Shown: piece by piece, positions 1 to 10,947 of the stretch
How positions within the stretch are numbered: the stretch's first letter is position 1
How the letters are laid out: each line of letters starts with the position of its first letter
Assembly: GCF_002994745.2 (NCBI RefSeq)
Contig: NW_020126845.1
Coordinates: 1-64,000 of the forward strand
DNA: 64,000 nucleotides
Source: Rosa chinensis
Taxonomy: Eukaryota; Streptophyta; Magnoliopsida; Rosales; Rosaceae
Direction: 5' to 3'
The notes under the pieces: model-generated
What the model was told of the DNA's origin: nothing
The model's database searches: none
What the model saw: the letters and a program-made list of their open reading frames with translations, nothing else
Translations under genes and position numbers: made by a program

Positions 1-914
1 CTCCTTTTTTAAACAGTCAAATTTCTCTCTACTCAAATTAAGAAGAGTCTTAATTATGTTGTCTATTTTATTACAAACCAAGGAAAAAGGAGACTCTCCA
101 GAGTCACCATTCCAACCCAATGTAACCATCTTCTCACATTCAGTGTCAAGTAACCACTGTTCTTCAAAACGAAATCTTCTTTTTTTCTTCATTTCTTTTG
201 AAGTGAGAATCGCACCTCTAGCAAAATCGGTAAGTGGTCAGACTTACTAGGATTCAGATGTATCACTCTAGATGCTGGGAATAAGTCAGTCCATTCCTTT
301 GAGGCTACAAATCGATCATGTTTAACTCTAATCTCCTCCCATGACGCTTACCCCCAAGTGAATTTAGGTCCCACAAAATTCAAGTCCCAAACCCCACACT
401 CCTTAAGGCAGTCTCGGAACTCCTTCATTTGCCGGCAACAACGCGGGTGACCTCCTTCCTTTTCATCCATTCTGATAATCTCATTGAAGTCGTCCCCTAA
501 AACCCAATGCTAAGTATTGTTTAAGCTTAGCTTTGTAAGTAGATTCCACACTAAGAAGCGATGTTCTACTTTAGGGTGTCCATAGACTCCAGTAAATCTA
601 TATCTGTTCGAAGTGCCAGTCTTTACAATCATTGCATCAATGTGGTGATCAGAAAAAGTGCCCAGCTCCACCACCAAATCCTCCTGCCATAATAAACACA
701 GGCCTTCAGCCTTACTCTTCTTTCCATTAGGCTTTGTTAAGATTTTGCAAGGAACTGTAAAAGCATTTTGAAAACCAAGCTTCACTCGGAGTTGAGAAAT
801 ATCCCCCTCAATACATCTAGTTTCACTGAGAAATATGACATCGGGAAAGTTTTGGCTTACCAACCTTTGAGTCCATTTACTGACCAAGGGTTCCCGATCC
901 CTTGGCAGTTCCAA
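1..914 (-). pseudogene. LINE ORF2 endonuclease domain (APE/EEP-like), broken
   Basis: The minus strand encodes the landmarks of a LINE endonuclease that nicks target DNA before reverse transcription: PDVIFLSETR near 840, FTGVYGHP near 580, GDDFNEI near 490 and SDHLPI near 240. The first stretch (914-510) ends in an in-frame TAG, and the same frame then runs on through GDDFNEI to about 345. There a shift is needed to continue into the SKEWTDLFPASRVIHL part. At least one stop and one frameshift make it non-functional. Family assignment rests on motif order and is secure. The exact clade is not determined. Confidence 0.8.
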
Positions 915-1055
915 CTTAAAATATTCATTTTTCTTGTTGGGTCGATATCGGACCCATCATGGGAGGACGTTTGGTAGCCCATCCAGAGCTTAGTTGAGGA
1001 TGTTTACACACCTTAAAACCTTTCTTGTCAAGGGTATTATTCGGTGCAGTGTTGG

Positions 1056-1770
1056 TCAAAGAAGGATTAAAATTAGAAGTTTGCATGTCCTGTTTTGTTG
1101 CACCAGCACGTGAGGAAGACTCTTCCACTTGCAAAGAGGTATAACATTGCCCAACTTCTCTCTTTTGATAAACATTGTGGATGGCTCCCTTCTGTTTCTG
1201 TTCACCAGAAATAGTTGACTTTTTGGTGGAATTATCATGATCCACAACTTTGTATTTTTGGACTTATCTTCAAGTCCACAGATTATGGAGTCAAAATTCT
1301 TGGAAGGGAAACTGCTCAACTGCCTAGAGTGTAAACTGCCCAACTCCCCATTCGGACAACCGTCTAACTGCTCCGGTTTAGTGTCATCAGCTTCTGTCAG
1401 CAAACCAAACCGCAATCCCACATTCTCCTCCATAATACCATCAGTCAAACCCCCGGCAACTGCTTGCTCTTCCTATTTCCGATCACCATCCAAACCCAAC
1501 TGCTCGGTGCACTGCCGTTTAGGTGAGTTGCCTATCATGAACTCATCAGCCTACAAGACCAGATCCATCTTCATGTCACCGTCAGAAGTACCTGGCACTG
1601 ACAAATCGCCGGCTTTTTTCTCATCCCTAGTCCAAACAAAACCTGTCAAAGGGAGGTACCGGGCCACCATTCGCCAACCCTTCTTCAGTGCACTCCGCAA
1701 ACCAAAGTGAACACCACCACCTCCACTCACTTCTGTAACATTTTCTAAACCTCCCGACCTGCAATCCAAG
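1056..1770 (-). pseudogene. LINE ORF1 / ORF1-ORF2 linker remnant
   Basis: Several short overlapping minus-strand frames (about 1770-1551, 1448-1056 and 1245-925) sit just upstream of the endonuclease in the same orientation. They are hydrophilic and Ser/Asn/Lys-rich, with no zinc knuckle or RRM that I can recognise. Position alone suggests they derive from ORF1 and the start of ORF2. No frame is open across the region, so this is decayed sequence. It could also include unrelated filler. Confidence 0.35.
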
Positions 1771-1790
1771 CTTCTTTCTTTTCCGCATTC

Positions 1791-2960
1791 ATCAACTCAT
1801 CGTAGACGGATTTTGGCATATTACACATTCACCCTTTTTCTGTCATCAAGATCAAACCTTAGCTCTGGTTTGTTAACACATATAACATTCTCACTACATC
1901 CTTGAATAACTCTGGACTTGAAAATTTCATGCCAAGTTTAAAGTGAGGGTCCTTCAATCCCTTTCTTGGTTCATTCCCTGAAATTGGTAAACTTCTTTTT
2001 CTTGCTCCTTTGACCTTGCGCATCTAAGTTAAGTTCATCTTTACTAGATGATGATGATTCATCACTTTCAAACTTCTCAAGATCCTCACCCTCCCCATCT
2101 GATATAATTCCTTCATAGCCCATTGAATTTCATTCACCAACATCAACACCATCACCTTCAACATTTGCCCTCAACAACACTTCATCATCCTCATCATATA
2201 GCTCATAGTTACTATTTATAATTTCTTCATAAATGGGATGATCACTATCAGAAATTTCTCATCAGCTTGAAATTAATTCATTAGTATCATAGTTGAATTT
2301 TCCTTTAATTAACCTTGTGTCATATTTCCTTTCCACCTCCTTCTTCTTAGTTGTCCTAGCTTTCTGTTTTAGTCTAGGTGACTTAGTAGTACCTATACTT
2401 GTACCCTCAACATCATTGTTCACAACCACCTTTGTAAAATGGTTGAAGTTGTCGTTCAAACCGCTACTCTTTCCCTTCTTAATTGTCTTTCCTTTCTTAC
2501 CAAACTTTATTATCTTTTACCCTATGACTAATCATTCCATCATCCTCTACTATGTCTTCAATCACATTCCTAATGTATTTGTCATGAGAAATAGGTGCAG
2601 CCTTATTCCCAGGTTCACGTTATGTTTCTTCTTTTTTCTCTCCCCTCCACCTACAATATATAATTGCAGCACCCTAGAACTTTGAATAAATGCCAACATT
2701 TGTTTAAATTCTTTTCATCCCTAATTGATAGAAAGTCTTCACCATCTATACTTCCAGGAATCTTGAACCAATATGTCATTGGGGACTCTCTGTAGCCTAA
2801 ATCTTCTGCCATGCAATTGAGGCATGGCCATGATGTGGTGTATGGATCATTACCATTAATCCAGACCACTTTCTTCCCCTGTAATGTTAACTGCCACTAC
2901 CCAACCCAGAAAATCTACCGCTATGCATGGTAAATCTCCAATGTGAAATGATCATCTATG
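1791..2960 (-). pseudogene. MULE (MuDR-type) transposase gene, N-terminal part
   Basis: The minus strand carries two blocks typical of plant MuDR/MULE transposases. The first (about 2955-2651) resembles the PB1-like N-terminal domain, with HFTLEIYH, then DLGYRESPMTYWFKIPG and IRDEKNLNKCW. The second (about 1965-1810) resembles the MuDR DNA-binding region, with DPHFKLGMKF followed by LFKDVVRMLYVLTNQ. An acidic Ser/Asp/Glu-rich linker (about 2110-2030) lies between them, as in the family. Several frameshifts and two in-frame stops (near 1862 and 1828) show it is dead. The catalytic DDE part is absent, apparently replaced by the LINE at 1-1790. Confidence 0.65.
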
Positions 2961-5269
2961 GAAACAAAAAAGTATATTAGGTATAAGCTGAAAAACTTCA
3001 CTTTGGGAGTATATTACCCTAATCAGTTGACTCACATACAACCAAACTCAACTTATTAAGAGCATATTTAGCAATGCTAGCCATCTTTTAGTCAATTTTA
3101 GCCAAAGTAGCTAAACAGTCATTTTGGCTAGCCACTTTAGAAATACGTTTATATCAGCACTCTCTATTTTAACTACTTTTGAATTTATATTATTTTTAAA
3201 ATAAATATTAAATAGTTTAAATGCATTTATAAATTAGAAAATTACATAGTAGCACCTGACCAAAGATATAAACAAAAACTCACCCTTCAATTGTTATTAT
3301 ACAAATAAGACACAAGCTCAGGCCCAAAACCAAATTATTTAGGCTTGCTTCGAATTTTGATAGAAATGACTAAAATGGCCAGTTTTTCATTACAATTTAC
3401 ACTCATGCCGCTGGGCATAATACTCAACTACCGAAACCGAAATCCCAAAACGCCAACGCCAAAACAGAAACCCCAATTTCGCAGTAGCAAACAGTAGCAG
3501 AAACCCCAACGACAGGGCCAACAACAGTAGCAACTACGATTCAAATCCGTGCTCAGCTCGAATTTGGCTTCAATGGAGGTCGATCAGGTAAGTCTTTACT
3601 CCAATTTCGCTGCCTTCGTTTATGTTTCTTCAAATTAGGATGTGAAAAGAGTGAGAGGAGGTTGGAGTAGTAGGAGTTGGACTAGAATTACTTATTGGGT
3701 TGGTTTCGGGTAGTTGGCTTGGATGTGAAGATTTGAGTTGCAATCTTTGAGTTGGGTTTTGGTTTTCAGCTGCATTTGGTAGTTTCAGAGTGGAAATTGC
3801 TTTATTTTGCTATTTTCTTTCATGGTGGAGATTTCAGTTCTCAAGTTCTGGGTTTTGTTCAGAATTTTGGAAAGAGGGTACTTGAAGTGTTGCAGTGGAC
3901 TTGTCGGCTGAAAAGAGGCTTATGCGAGTTGGTTTCTGAATCATCTTGATAAATTTGTATTTGGGTGGTTCCTGTTTTGTTTATTGTTATGTATGATGTT
4001 GATTTGAATTAGTTTCGTGATGATTTTCATGGATTCTGTTTTCATGTATCATCAGCTGCTTGGAAGTGAATCAGTTTATTGTGTGTGATATTGGAATTGA
4101 TGCTTACCTTAGGCTTCTAGTGGAAGGTTACTGGGACTCTAATTCAAGTGTTTATGTAATTAAGATATAAATGTCTGATTTTTGTGATTGAGGATTCTAG
4201 ATTCTAGATACTTAAATCGGAGGAGTTTCCAATTTTTGTGTTGTTTGCTTATTTGTTTAATGTTCATGGATTGGATTCTTGAGAATTATATGGAACTGTG
4301 GTTTCTGAATGGTTGAATATGCACAAGGTGCAAGTTTATCATTTGAGTTACTGTATTCTTCCTTCTATGGCTACTTAATTTTTCCATGATTGAACTTGAG
4401 CTTATTGTGTTTAATGTTTTTGTGCTAGTCTCCATATAGGTTTTTTGGCATGAAGATATTAGTATGAATCTGTGAAGGATCAAATCAACTTGTATTCATT
4501 GATTTGCTAGCCCAATAACGATTCTACTCTCTCTCTCTCTCTGCTTGCATTAATTTGGTGGGGTGCTATACTCTCTGTACTCCCCTCATCAAGAGTAGTA
4601 TCTAACTTGAAGTGTTTTTTGGATTTTTTGCAGTTGCCACTCCGAAACAAATTAGAGAACTTATGCAGGTTGATGGCCTGACTAAACACTACAATAGGCA
4701 ATTTCAGTTATAATTTGGATGTTATTAGTGTTGTTTTTGGATTACTGTGAGTTGATTTCATGGATCTTTATGGCTTTTCTCTTTTGGGTGGGAATGAGTT
4801 TTTGGGAATTTTGGATTCTATCTAATTATGGCAATTTCAGTTATAATTTGTTTATTTGTTTAATACTTTTACTGGGTGGTGTGGTCTTTTGAGGATACAA
4901 AGCATCATTTTCATTCCAACCCAGTTTTGGAAATATTGCCCCCAAAGTTCATTCCAACCCTGTTTTTGAAATTATTTTTATTCTTCGCAATCTTATTTAA
5001 CATATCACTTTTGCTCTATTGCAAATGGTAGAAAGTTTCAGTCTTTCTAACCATGATAAAAGCTATTTTTGATCTCCTACTATTCAAATTGAATTGATAT
5101 CTACTATATGTTTATAGTTTATGTCAATAATATGCTCTGCTACTGTTCAGTGATATGATTTGTTATTTGGTTCAACGATATGATCAGCTACTATCAATGA
5201 TATGATCTGCTACTGTTCAAATTGAAATGATCTAATTACTCCTTCTACTGCTACTGCTAATGGTCCTGT

Positions 5270-5930
5270 TACTGGACCAGTATGAGTGCAGCGAGTGCAG
5301 TAGCAGGATTAAGCGATGACGAGTGCAGTAGCAGGACAAGAGTACAAGTGCAATAGCATAACTGGACGAGTATGAGTTCAGCGAGTGTAGTAGCGAGATT
5401 GACGAGTGCAGTATAGCAGGATTAAGCGATGACGAGTGCAGTAGCAGGACAAAGTACAAGTGCAGTAGCAGAACTGGACAAGTATGAGTGCAGCGAGTGC
5501 AGTAGCGAGATTGGACGAGCGCAGTAGCAGGATTAGGTGATGACGAGTGCAGTAGCAGAACTGGACAAGTATGAGTGCAGCGAGTGCAGTAGCGAGTTTG
5601 GACGAGTGCAGTAGCAGGATTAGGTGATGACGAGTGCAGTAGCAGAACACAAGTACAAGTGCAGTAGCAGAACACAAGTACAAGTGCAGTAGCAGAACTG
5701 AACGAGTATGAGTGCAGCGAGTGCAGTAGCAGATTGGACGGGTGCAGTAGCAGGATTTGACGATGACGAGTGCAATAGCAAAACACGAGTAGTATAACTG
5801 GACGAGTATGAGTGCAGCGAGTGCAGTAGCAGGATTAGGCGATAATGAGTGCAGTAGCAGAACTGGACACGAGTACAAGTGCAGTAGCAGAACTTGACAA
5901 GTATGAGTCAGTAGCAGGATTGGACTAGTG
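5270..5930. repeat. Irregular minisatellite built on GAGTGCAGTAGCAG
   Basis: A 14-base core, GAGTGCAGTAGCAG, recurs more than fifteen times, separated by alternating spacers such as GATTAAGCGATGAC, AACTGGACAAGTATGA and AACACAAGTACAA. This gives a higher-order unit of roughly 50-65 bases. Because few units contain a stop on the minus strand, two long overlapping minus-strand frames (about 5786-5232 and 5878-5378) stay open. They translate to repetitive Cys/Tyr/Thr/Leu-rich text and are not regarded as genes. Confidence 0.85.
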
Positions 5931-6035
5931 CAATAGTAGGATTAGGCGATGAGATGAGAGTAGTAGGAGTGTGAGGTCTGAGATTCTTTCTCTTAGCAAC
6001 GTGTAGAAGAATTTTTTTTTTTTTTTTTGCTTTTG

Positions 6036-6180
6036 AGAAGTAACATAAATGGAATATTCTCAGAAAAAAAAAGTAATATAAACAGATTATTCTAAAAAAA
6101 AAAAGTAATATAAACAGATTATTCTCGGAAAAAAAAAGTAACATAAATGGATTATTATCAGAAAAGAAAAAAAAGAAATA
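6036..6180. repeat. About 37-bp A-rich tandem repeat, ~4 copies
   Basis: The phrase AAGTAAYATAAAYRGATTATTCT followed by an A-run repeats about four times with small changes. It lies between the core minisatellite and the right end of the 3059-6707 element and belongs to that element. Confidence 0.75.
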
Positions 6181-6611
6181 TAAAGAGATTAGAAGTTAAA
6201 AGGAGTAGTCAAGGGTAAGAAAGTAATTAACTCATGATCGACATGTGGCAAGTGGAGAGTAGATTGTCCTTAATTGTAAGATTTAATCCTTATAAAGGGA
6301 TTACAAGTCAAAATAAGTAGTTAAGGATAAAAAAGTAAATTAACTCATGACATGTGGCAAGTGGAGGCATATTGTCCTTAAGTGTAAACTTTTGTCCTTA
6401 AACATTCAAAACCAAATGTTGTGGAGTTTTTTATATTTTGAAATCCTATCAAGGGGGTATACGTAGTTTGTTATTTATAATTACATAAAATAACTCAAAA
6501 TGAATGTTTTAAATTATATACAGCCTCATCTCGCTCTCTATATTTAGGAGCGAGATAAATAAAAGTTATAATTGAGAGTCGCTTATTAGGAGTCTGATGC
6601 AGCTGCTAAAA

Positions 6612-6707
6612 TAAATAAAAAGCTCAGAAGCCAAAATAGATAGTGTGCTAAAGATGCTCTCTATAATAGCTAAGAAGCCAAAATAGATGGTGTGCTAAAG
6701 ATGCTCT
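6612..6707. repeat. Tandemly duplicated right terminus of the DNA transposon
   Basis: The terminal phrase AGAAGCCAAAATAGATRGTGTGCTAAAGATGCTCT occurs twice, ending at 6660 and at 6707 (period 47). The inner copy could serve as an alternative end. Confidence 0.7.
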
Positions 6708-7987
6708 AACTTAAAGACAACCAAAATATAGGCCAATAAAAAACTTCAAAACCCCAATCCCAATTTTATTATGCAACCATTTTGCCAAAAAAAAAAAAAA
6801 CATTTATCCATGTGGAAATGGTAAATCCTAAATCAAACTTTAATTAAACAAAGTCAATCCAACTTTGATTAAATAAAGTCAAGACACCACTTGCAAACCA
6901 ATTAATAATGCCATAACATGGTTATGTGTTTTACCTCTCTTCCTTATTCTTTTTCTTTTTTTTTTTCTCGATGAAGTCCACCTCTCTTTCTTTGGAATGT
7001 ATGGGTGTGGAAGAGAGGAGCCTATAGTAATTCCAATTTCTATAAAAAATGTCATAACTAACACTCAACTCTTTTTAATTGGGTAACAAAAATATCCCTG
7101 CTTATTAAGCGCATGAGGTTCAATTACCACATTTAAACAAAGAAAACAGACGGAGAGAGCAAAGTGATAAATGATGATATAGTTGAGTGACCAAAGTGTC
7201 GAACGAAACATTCGAAACCAAAGTGATATTTTCTACCTATTTCTTTTTAAACGATTCAAACTATTAGTTTTTTAATGACCCACTAATTGTGTTTATAACA
7301 TTTTAAATGATCCATTAATTTGTTTGACTTTTTAAACATTATCCTAACCATGTTGTTTTAGGTAGGTAGTTTTTGAAAAATTTTGAACGTCATGTATTTT
7401 GCGAGAATTGAATCTTCTCCCTCCAATTTGTCTTTTTTGGAGTATTTCTGCAACCAATTCTATTGGCACAACCGCACAAGATTATACAACCATTGGATCT
7501 CCAAATTTCAAGGTTTGGCAGCTTAAGCTCGCCACCCCTAAATCCGCCCTCGAATACAACATTTTACATAATAATTTTGTATTCAACATTTTCCTTTGAT
7601 ATATAAAAGAATAAATCAAATAAAAATCTCCCAAATTTTCATTTAAAATTTCCATGTTTTTTCTCTCAATTTGTATACATTTCTCTCGATTATTTACTGA
7701 TATTGATATTTATATTGATCTACTTTTTGGACCATTGATATTTCCTCAATATCCCATATATGGTCATTGCTCTTTATCATAGTTTAATGTTGAGTTAATC
7801 CTGATTAAGGGTTAAAGTTGTCAAAGATTTTATTGATTTTACTTAGTAACATTTGGTTTATTGACATTCGGCTCAGTTAACATTGCTTCCTGAGATGCTT
7901 CTGAGACCAGAAGTGATTTTGGGCTTAAATTAGCATGTTTGGTGACTTCTAAATTTCAGCTTTTTGTCATTTTTGTTTTTCTGACAG

Positions 7988-8032
7988 GTGTGGAGATTGC
8001 CATTCCCTTGCTACTATAAGTGTAATTTTGCT
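7988..8032 (+). pseudogene. Possible PPR-DYW scrap (CGDCHS)
   Basis: One plus-strand frame reads RCGDCHSLATISV directly after an in-frame stop. CGDCHS is the zinc-binding signature of the DYW deaminase domain of plant PPR editing factors, normally followed by A-x-K-x-I-S. Nothing upstream or downstream in any frame extends the match. It is either a tiny remnant or coincidence. Confidence 0.2.
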
Positions 8033-8061
8033 ATTTAATTTTGTTTGTTTGTTACATGCAG

Positions 8062-8171
8062 CTCTAGCTTACACATACAATAGATATATTGAATGGGAAA
8101 TAGCGAACCAACAACAGGAACATAGAGTTGCAGCAAATCAGAGTTCAACTCAAAAAATTGATGTTACTTAA
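8062..8171 (+). other. Possible orphan terminal exon
   Basis: A pyrimidine-rich stretch ending in a TGCAG acceptor at 8061 is followed by an open frame of about 36 codons to a TAA at 8169-8171. The frame has mixed charged and polar composition and includes YNRYIEWEIANQQQEH. It looks more coding-like than its surroundings, but I recognise no family and see no matching upstream exon. It could be the 3' end of a gene whose 5' part was lost or lies far upstream. Confidence 0.25.
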
Positions 8172-8453
8172 AACATTTAAGGCATATAAGAAACAAAAAT
8201 CTAAAATTAAAGCCTATAAGTATTGTTCTATTTGTCATTGATTAAAGATTTGATATGAGGTTAAATGTGTGCTAGCAATCCCATAAACAGAAGGACACTG
8301 ATTTCATAATGCGATTAGTACTATTATTAACTTTGAGCAGCGTTGGAATGAAGCTTTGTTTTTAGGTACGGCATCAGGGAACCTTTTTTATAAATGTTAA
8401 AGTAAATTGAAATAGATGAATTGTGTGCAATTGATTGATTTAAATATTGAATG

Positions 8454-8830
8454 TGTTTCAGCTGTCTCGAGAGGGGTCTGACTAGCTAAACCATGAGATG
8501 TCTTGGTCTGTAACTATCGCTATCGGTCTCGCTTATTTATAAAACAGACAAAAGTCAGAGGGAAGACAGGTGTGCCGGTGTTCAACGCTCCGATGCCTAA
8601 GTCAGTATCATTATACGATAACGATAATGAAAAAGCGATAGTAAACAGTTACCTTTTTGGGTTGTTGGAGATGACCTTAATGTAGCAGATTTGTGGACAA
8701 GCTCCGTTTCCTTCGGTGTGGGATGATCGGGGTTCCCGATATCACCCTGAGGGGTATTGAGTCCCTCGGCTAGGGGCTTTCATTACTTCTGTATTTGCGA
8801 TATGAGTCTTGTGCCTAGGAGATATATGCA
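8454..8830 (-). repeat. LTR (3' LTR in the element's orientation)
   Basis: Clearly homologous to 12051-12426 over its whole length, with scattered substitutions and small indels. The interior side (8831 onward) carries a G-rich minus-strand tract (GGGGACTTAGGGGACTTG) that could act as polypurine tract. Confidence 0.75.
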
Positions 8831-9291
8831 TACCAACAAGTCCCCTAAGTCCCCGGTCAGGAGTTCTCTTGGGTGGGGAGTTTTTCATTGATAGAATTAT
8901 TAGAAGTGCAAGGCGAGTTCATGCCACATGCCACGTGGCTTCCGTACAACCATTACCTCCAGTCCCCAAGTCCCCACCTAAGAGGAGTCTTGGTTGGGGG
9001 TAAGGAGAGCATTCTCTCAATTGGCATTGTGTCGCTATCGCAAATCTGTGGTAGGGTTTCATGAGTCTTTTGGAGCATATGTTATGCCTTGATGACACAT
9101 GTGCTATTGTCATTCATTTTTTGTGTGTAGGAAGTCCGGTGTACTGGAGTCCGTAACATGTAATAATGGTGTAGTGGTAAGGGGTAGAAGCAATGACGCA
9201 TGACCTCTGTAACGCTTAGAGATGTCGGACACATGGTGAGATTTGGTGTCGTCATCCTTGCACGTCCAACGGTCCCTGTACTCTCGAGGTC

Positions 9292-9302
9292 TCTATATAT
9301 AG
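9292..9302 (+). promoter_or_regulatory. TATA-box candidate for the antisense ORF
   Basis: CTATATATAGA followed about 30 bases later by G-rich leader-like sequence. It lies between the 3' LTR and the plus-strand coding-like region and points into it. The motif is nearly palindromic, so it could also be read on the other strand. Confidence 0.35.
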
Positions 9303-9929
9303 ACAGATGAGGGAGATGGGGTGGTTACTGTTCCTCTGTTTTTGTTGGAAACTAAAAAAGAGGTGAGTAAAGGTAGAGCCTTTAGTGTTTGGAAAGCTTG
9401 AATATTTCATTAAGTGGTTGAAATTCCGGGTTGTTGGTGTCATTGTCTCTTCTTTTTTTTCGGTTGGATGAGTGAACTGGTACGCAGTCTCTTGACTTTT
9501 CGGTGTTTTTTTTTTTTTTTTTTTTTCTGAGAACATTTTGTGAGTATAGGTTTTGTTGAGGGGTCGTTTTCCGGAGGTGGGGTTTGCCGGTAGGCTTTGG
9601 GTCATTGTGGGTTAGGCTAGTCGCTAGGGGAGGTGAATTTTGGGTTTAGTTGGATTATCTATTGTGGCGTCAGGAAAGGTTATTAGATTTTGAAATTCGT
9701 GGGGCGGGTCTGGGAAGGCGTTAGACAAGAGACAATTGACTAATTTTAGGTGTCGCTCGCAGCATAGCAGGGGTGCATCGTGGTCGGGTAGGCAAGAGGG
9801 TTCTTTTGGTGGAGGTGGTGAACTTGTTTCTCGTTGGAGTTGGCGAAGGTGCACCTCGCAGGGGTGCCATGGGCACTTCCCGAGGCGATGGTGAGGGTGC
9901 TTCTCGATAAGGAATTGCGTGTGACTGAC

Positions 9930-10937
9930 CATTAGATTAACATACTGTTGCCCGACAAGATGTACCTGAGGTTTCCCGACACTATGTTGGAGTATCTCAC
10001 CCAGCGAGCTGATGAGGAGGCTGGTGCTGAAGGGCACGTGGCTCAAGGTGTTCAGGAATCGGCTCAGGGTCCCCAAGGACCGTGAGGGAAAGAGAATGAG
10101 GGGGTCAAGGTTCCCGAGTACCCATTGGGGATTGCCAGGCCCCCAAGACTCAAGAAGGTGCAAGGCAGTCCCCCCGAGTTTCGACAGGAGGGGTGGAGCG
10201 TGGTGCCATGAACCAGCCATCGGAGCTGGTGGTTAAAGTGGAGATCTCCGTCGAGGAGCTGTTTGAGGAAGTTGAATGGCGCCAAAGTGATACCAGTGCC
10301 AGGGCTCACTTGGTACAAGATGTTGTTTTAGAGTAGCTGGATGCTGTTTTTGGTGGCGACATTGGGGGTCCGGTGTCGACAGTGGGAGGCTGAGGTGACT
10401 ACCCAAGCCTTTGTCGATGCAGTTCTGGTGTTGAGGCCCTTGAAGCACAACTAGTCGGGGAGGGCGATATTGGGTTACCCAGGTCGCCTAGACGGAGACT
10501 GATATCTAGGCTGGCAAGGTGGATGAGACCCGAGTGTCAGATACCTGTGCTCGCACTGACGGAGCTGGGTCGATGAAGAGGGCTGCCTCGTAGTTACGCC
10601 TTAGGAGTCCACCGGTGGGTGTTAATATCAATACCCGTGGAGGCAAGAGAGCTCGGGTTGATGGTGTAGCGCGCTTGAGATCTACAAGTGGGGGCTCTCG
10701 GGCACTCTTGGTGAGATTGGGATCACAGATGGTGTCATTCTACACATGATTGCCGATTTGCGAAATTGCCATCGTGATCGCAGCTGTCTAAATGCCGAGG
10801 ATCCTGGCCTTGGGTATCGGGAAGCTAGGGAGAGGTTGATGAGGGTATGTATCGCGACTATTTTGCACGCTTTCGTTTCATTTTCATTTCATCATTTCAA
10901 TCTTTTTTGTCGAATGTTTTGATTGTGTGGCGTGCAG
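9930..10937 (+). pseudogene. Antisense ORF of the Tat-like element, decayed, with one intron
   Basis: Plus-strand frames read like protein although with stops and shifts: LLPDKMYLRFPDTMLEYL and ADEEAGAEGHVAQG near 9950-10045, PSELVVKVEISVEELFEE near 10215-10270, SPPVGVNINTRGGKRARV near 10605-10660, and DGVILHMIADLRNCHRD to ARERLMR near 10727-10848. The last ends at a GTATGT donor, and a pyrimidine-rich stretch leads to TGCAG at 10937, giving a probable 89-base intron. The gene opposes the host element (minus strand), as antisense ORFs of Tat retrotransposons do. I do not recognise a domain; a link to plant-mobile-domain or gypsy-type-transposon ORFs is only a suggestion. The downstream exon is interrupted by the insertion at 10948. 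Confidence 0.45.
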
Positions 10938-10947
10938 AGGTTCGGAC

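Larger units (their letters stand above)
1..1790 (-). mobile_element. LINE (non-LTR retrotransposon) remnant, minus strand, cut by window edge
   Basis: Reading the minus strand from about 1790 down to 1 gives, in order, a low-complexity ORF1-type region and then an apurinic-type endonuclease domain of the kind that opens plant L1 LINE ORF2. The reverse transcriptase would lie beyond position 1. The copy is decayed by stops and frameshifts. The 5' boundary is uncertain because it abuts a MULE gene fragment on the same strand. No TSD or poly(A) tail can be seen because the 3' end is outside the window. Confidence 0.75.
3059..6707. mobile_element. 3.65-kb non-autonomous DNA transposon with short TIRs
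   Basis: The left end reads AGAGCATATTTAGCAATGC at 3059. The right end is its inverted match, TGCTAAAGATGCTCT, finishing at 6707. Flanks AACTTATTA (3050-3058) and AACTTAAAG (6708-6716) match at the first six of nine bases, suggesting a decayed 9-bp target duplication and thus a Mutator-like element; a hAT assignment is possible. Inside there is a leader-like segment (3400-3590) with a short ATG frame running into a GTAAGT donor-like site at 3588, then AT-rich intron-like DNA, then minisatellites. I see no transposase, so mobility would need help in trans. Confidence 0.6.
6717..8451. other. AT-rich intergenic DNA without a recognisable gene
   Basis: Apart from the two short coding-like segments listed separately at 7988 and 8062, I see only A/T-rich sequence, homopolymer runs (for example near 6788 and 6958) and short frames with no family resemblance. 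No terminal repeats were found. Confidence 0.5.

Noticed and set aside
5232..5878. Two long minus-strand ORFs as genes
   Set aside because: They exist only because the minisatellite unit lacks stops in those frames.
5270..5930. CRISPR-like array (regular repeats with spacers)
   Set aside because: The spacers are themselves repeated, lengths vary, and the context is a plant transposon.
9624..10220. 198-codon minus-strand ORF inside the LTR element
   Set aside because: Pro/Leu/His-rich text without domain structure; the opposite strand reads more like protein and has splice signals, so this is taken as its shadow.
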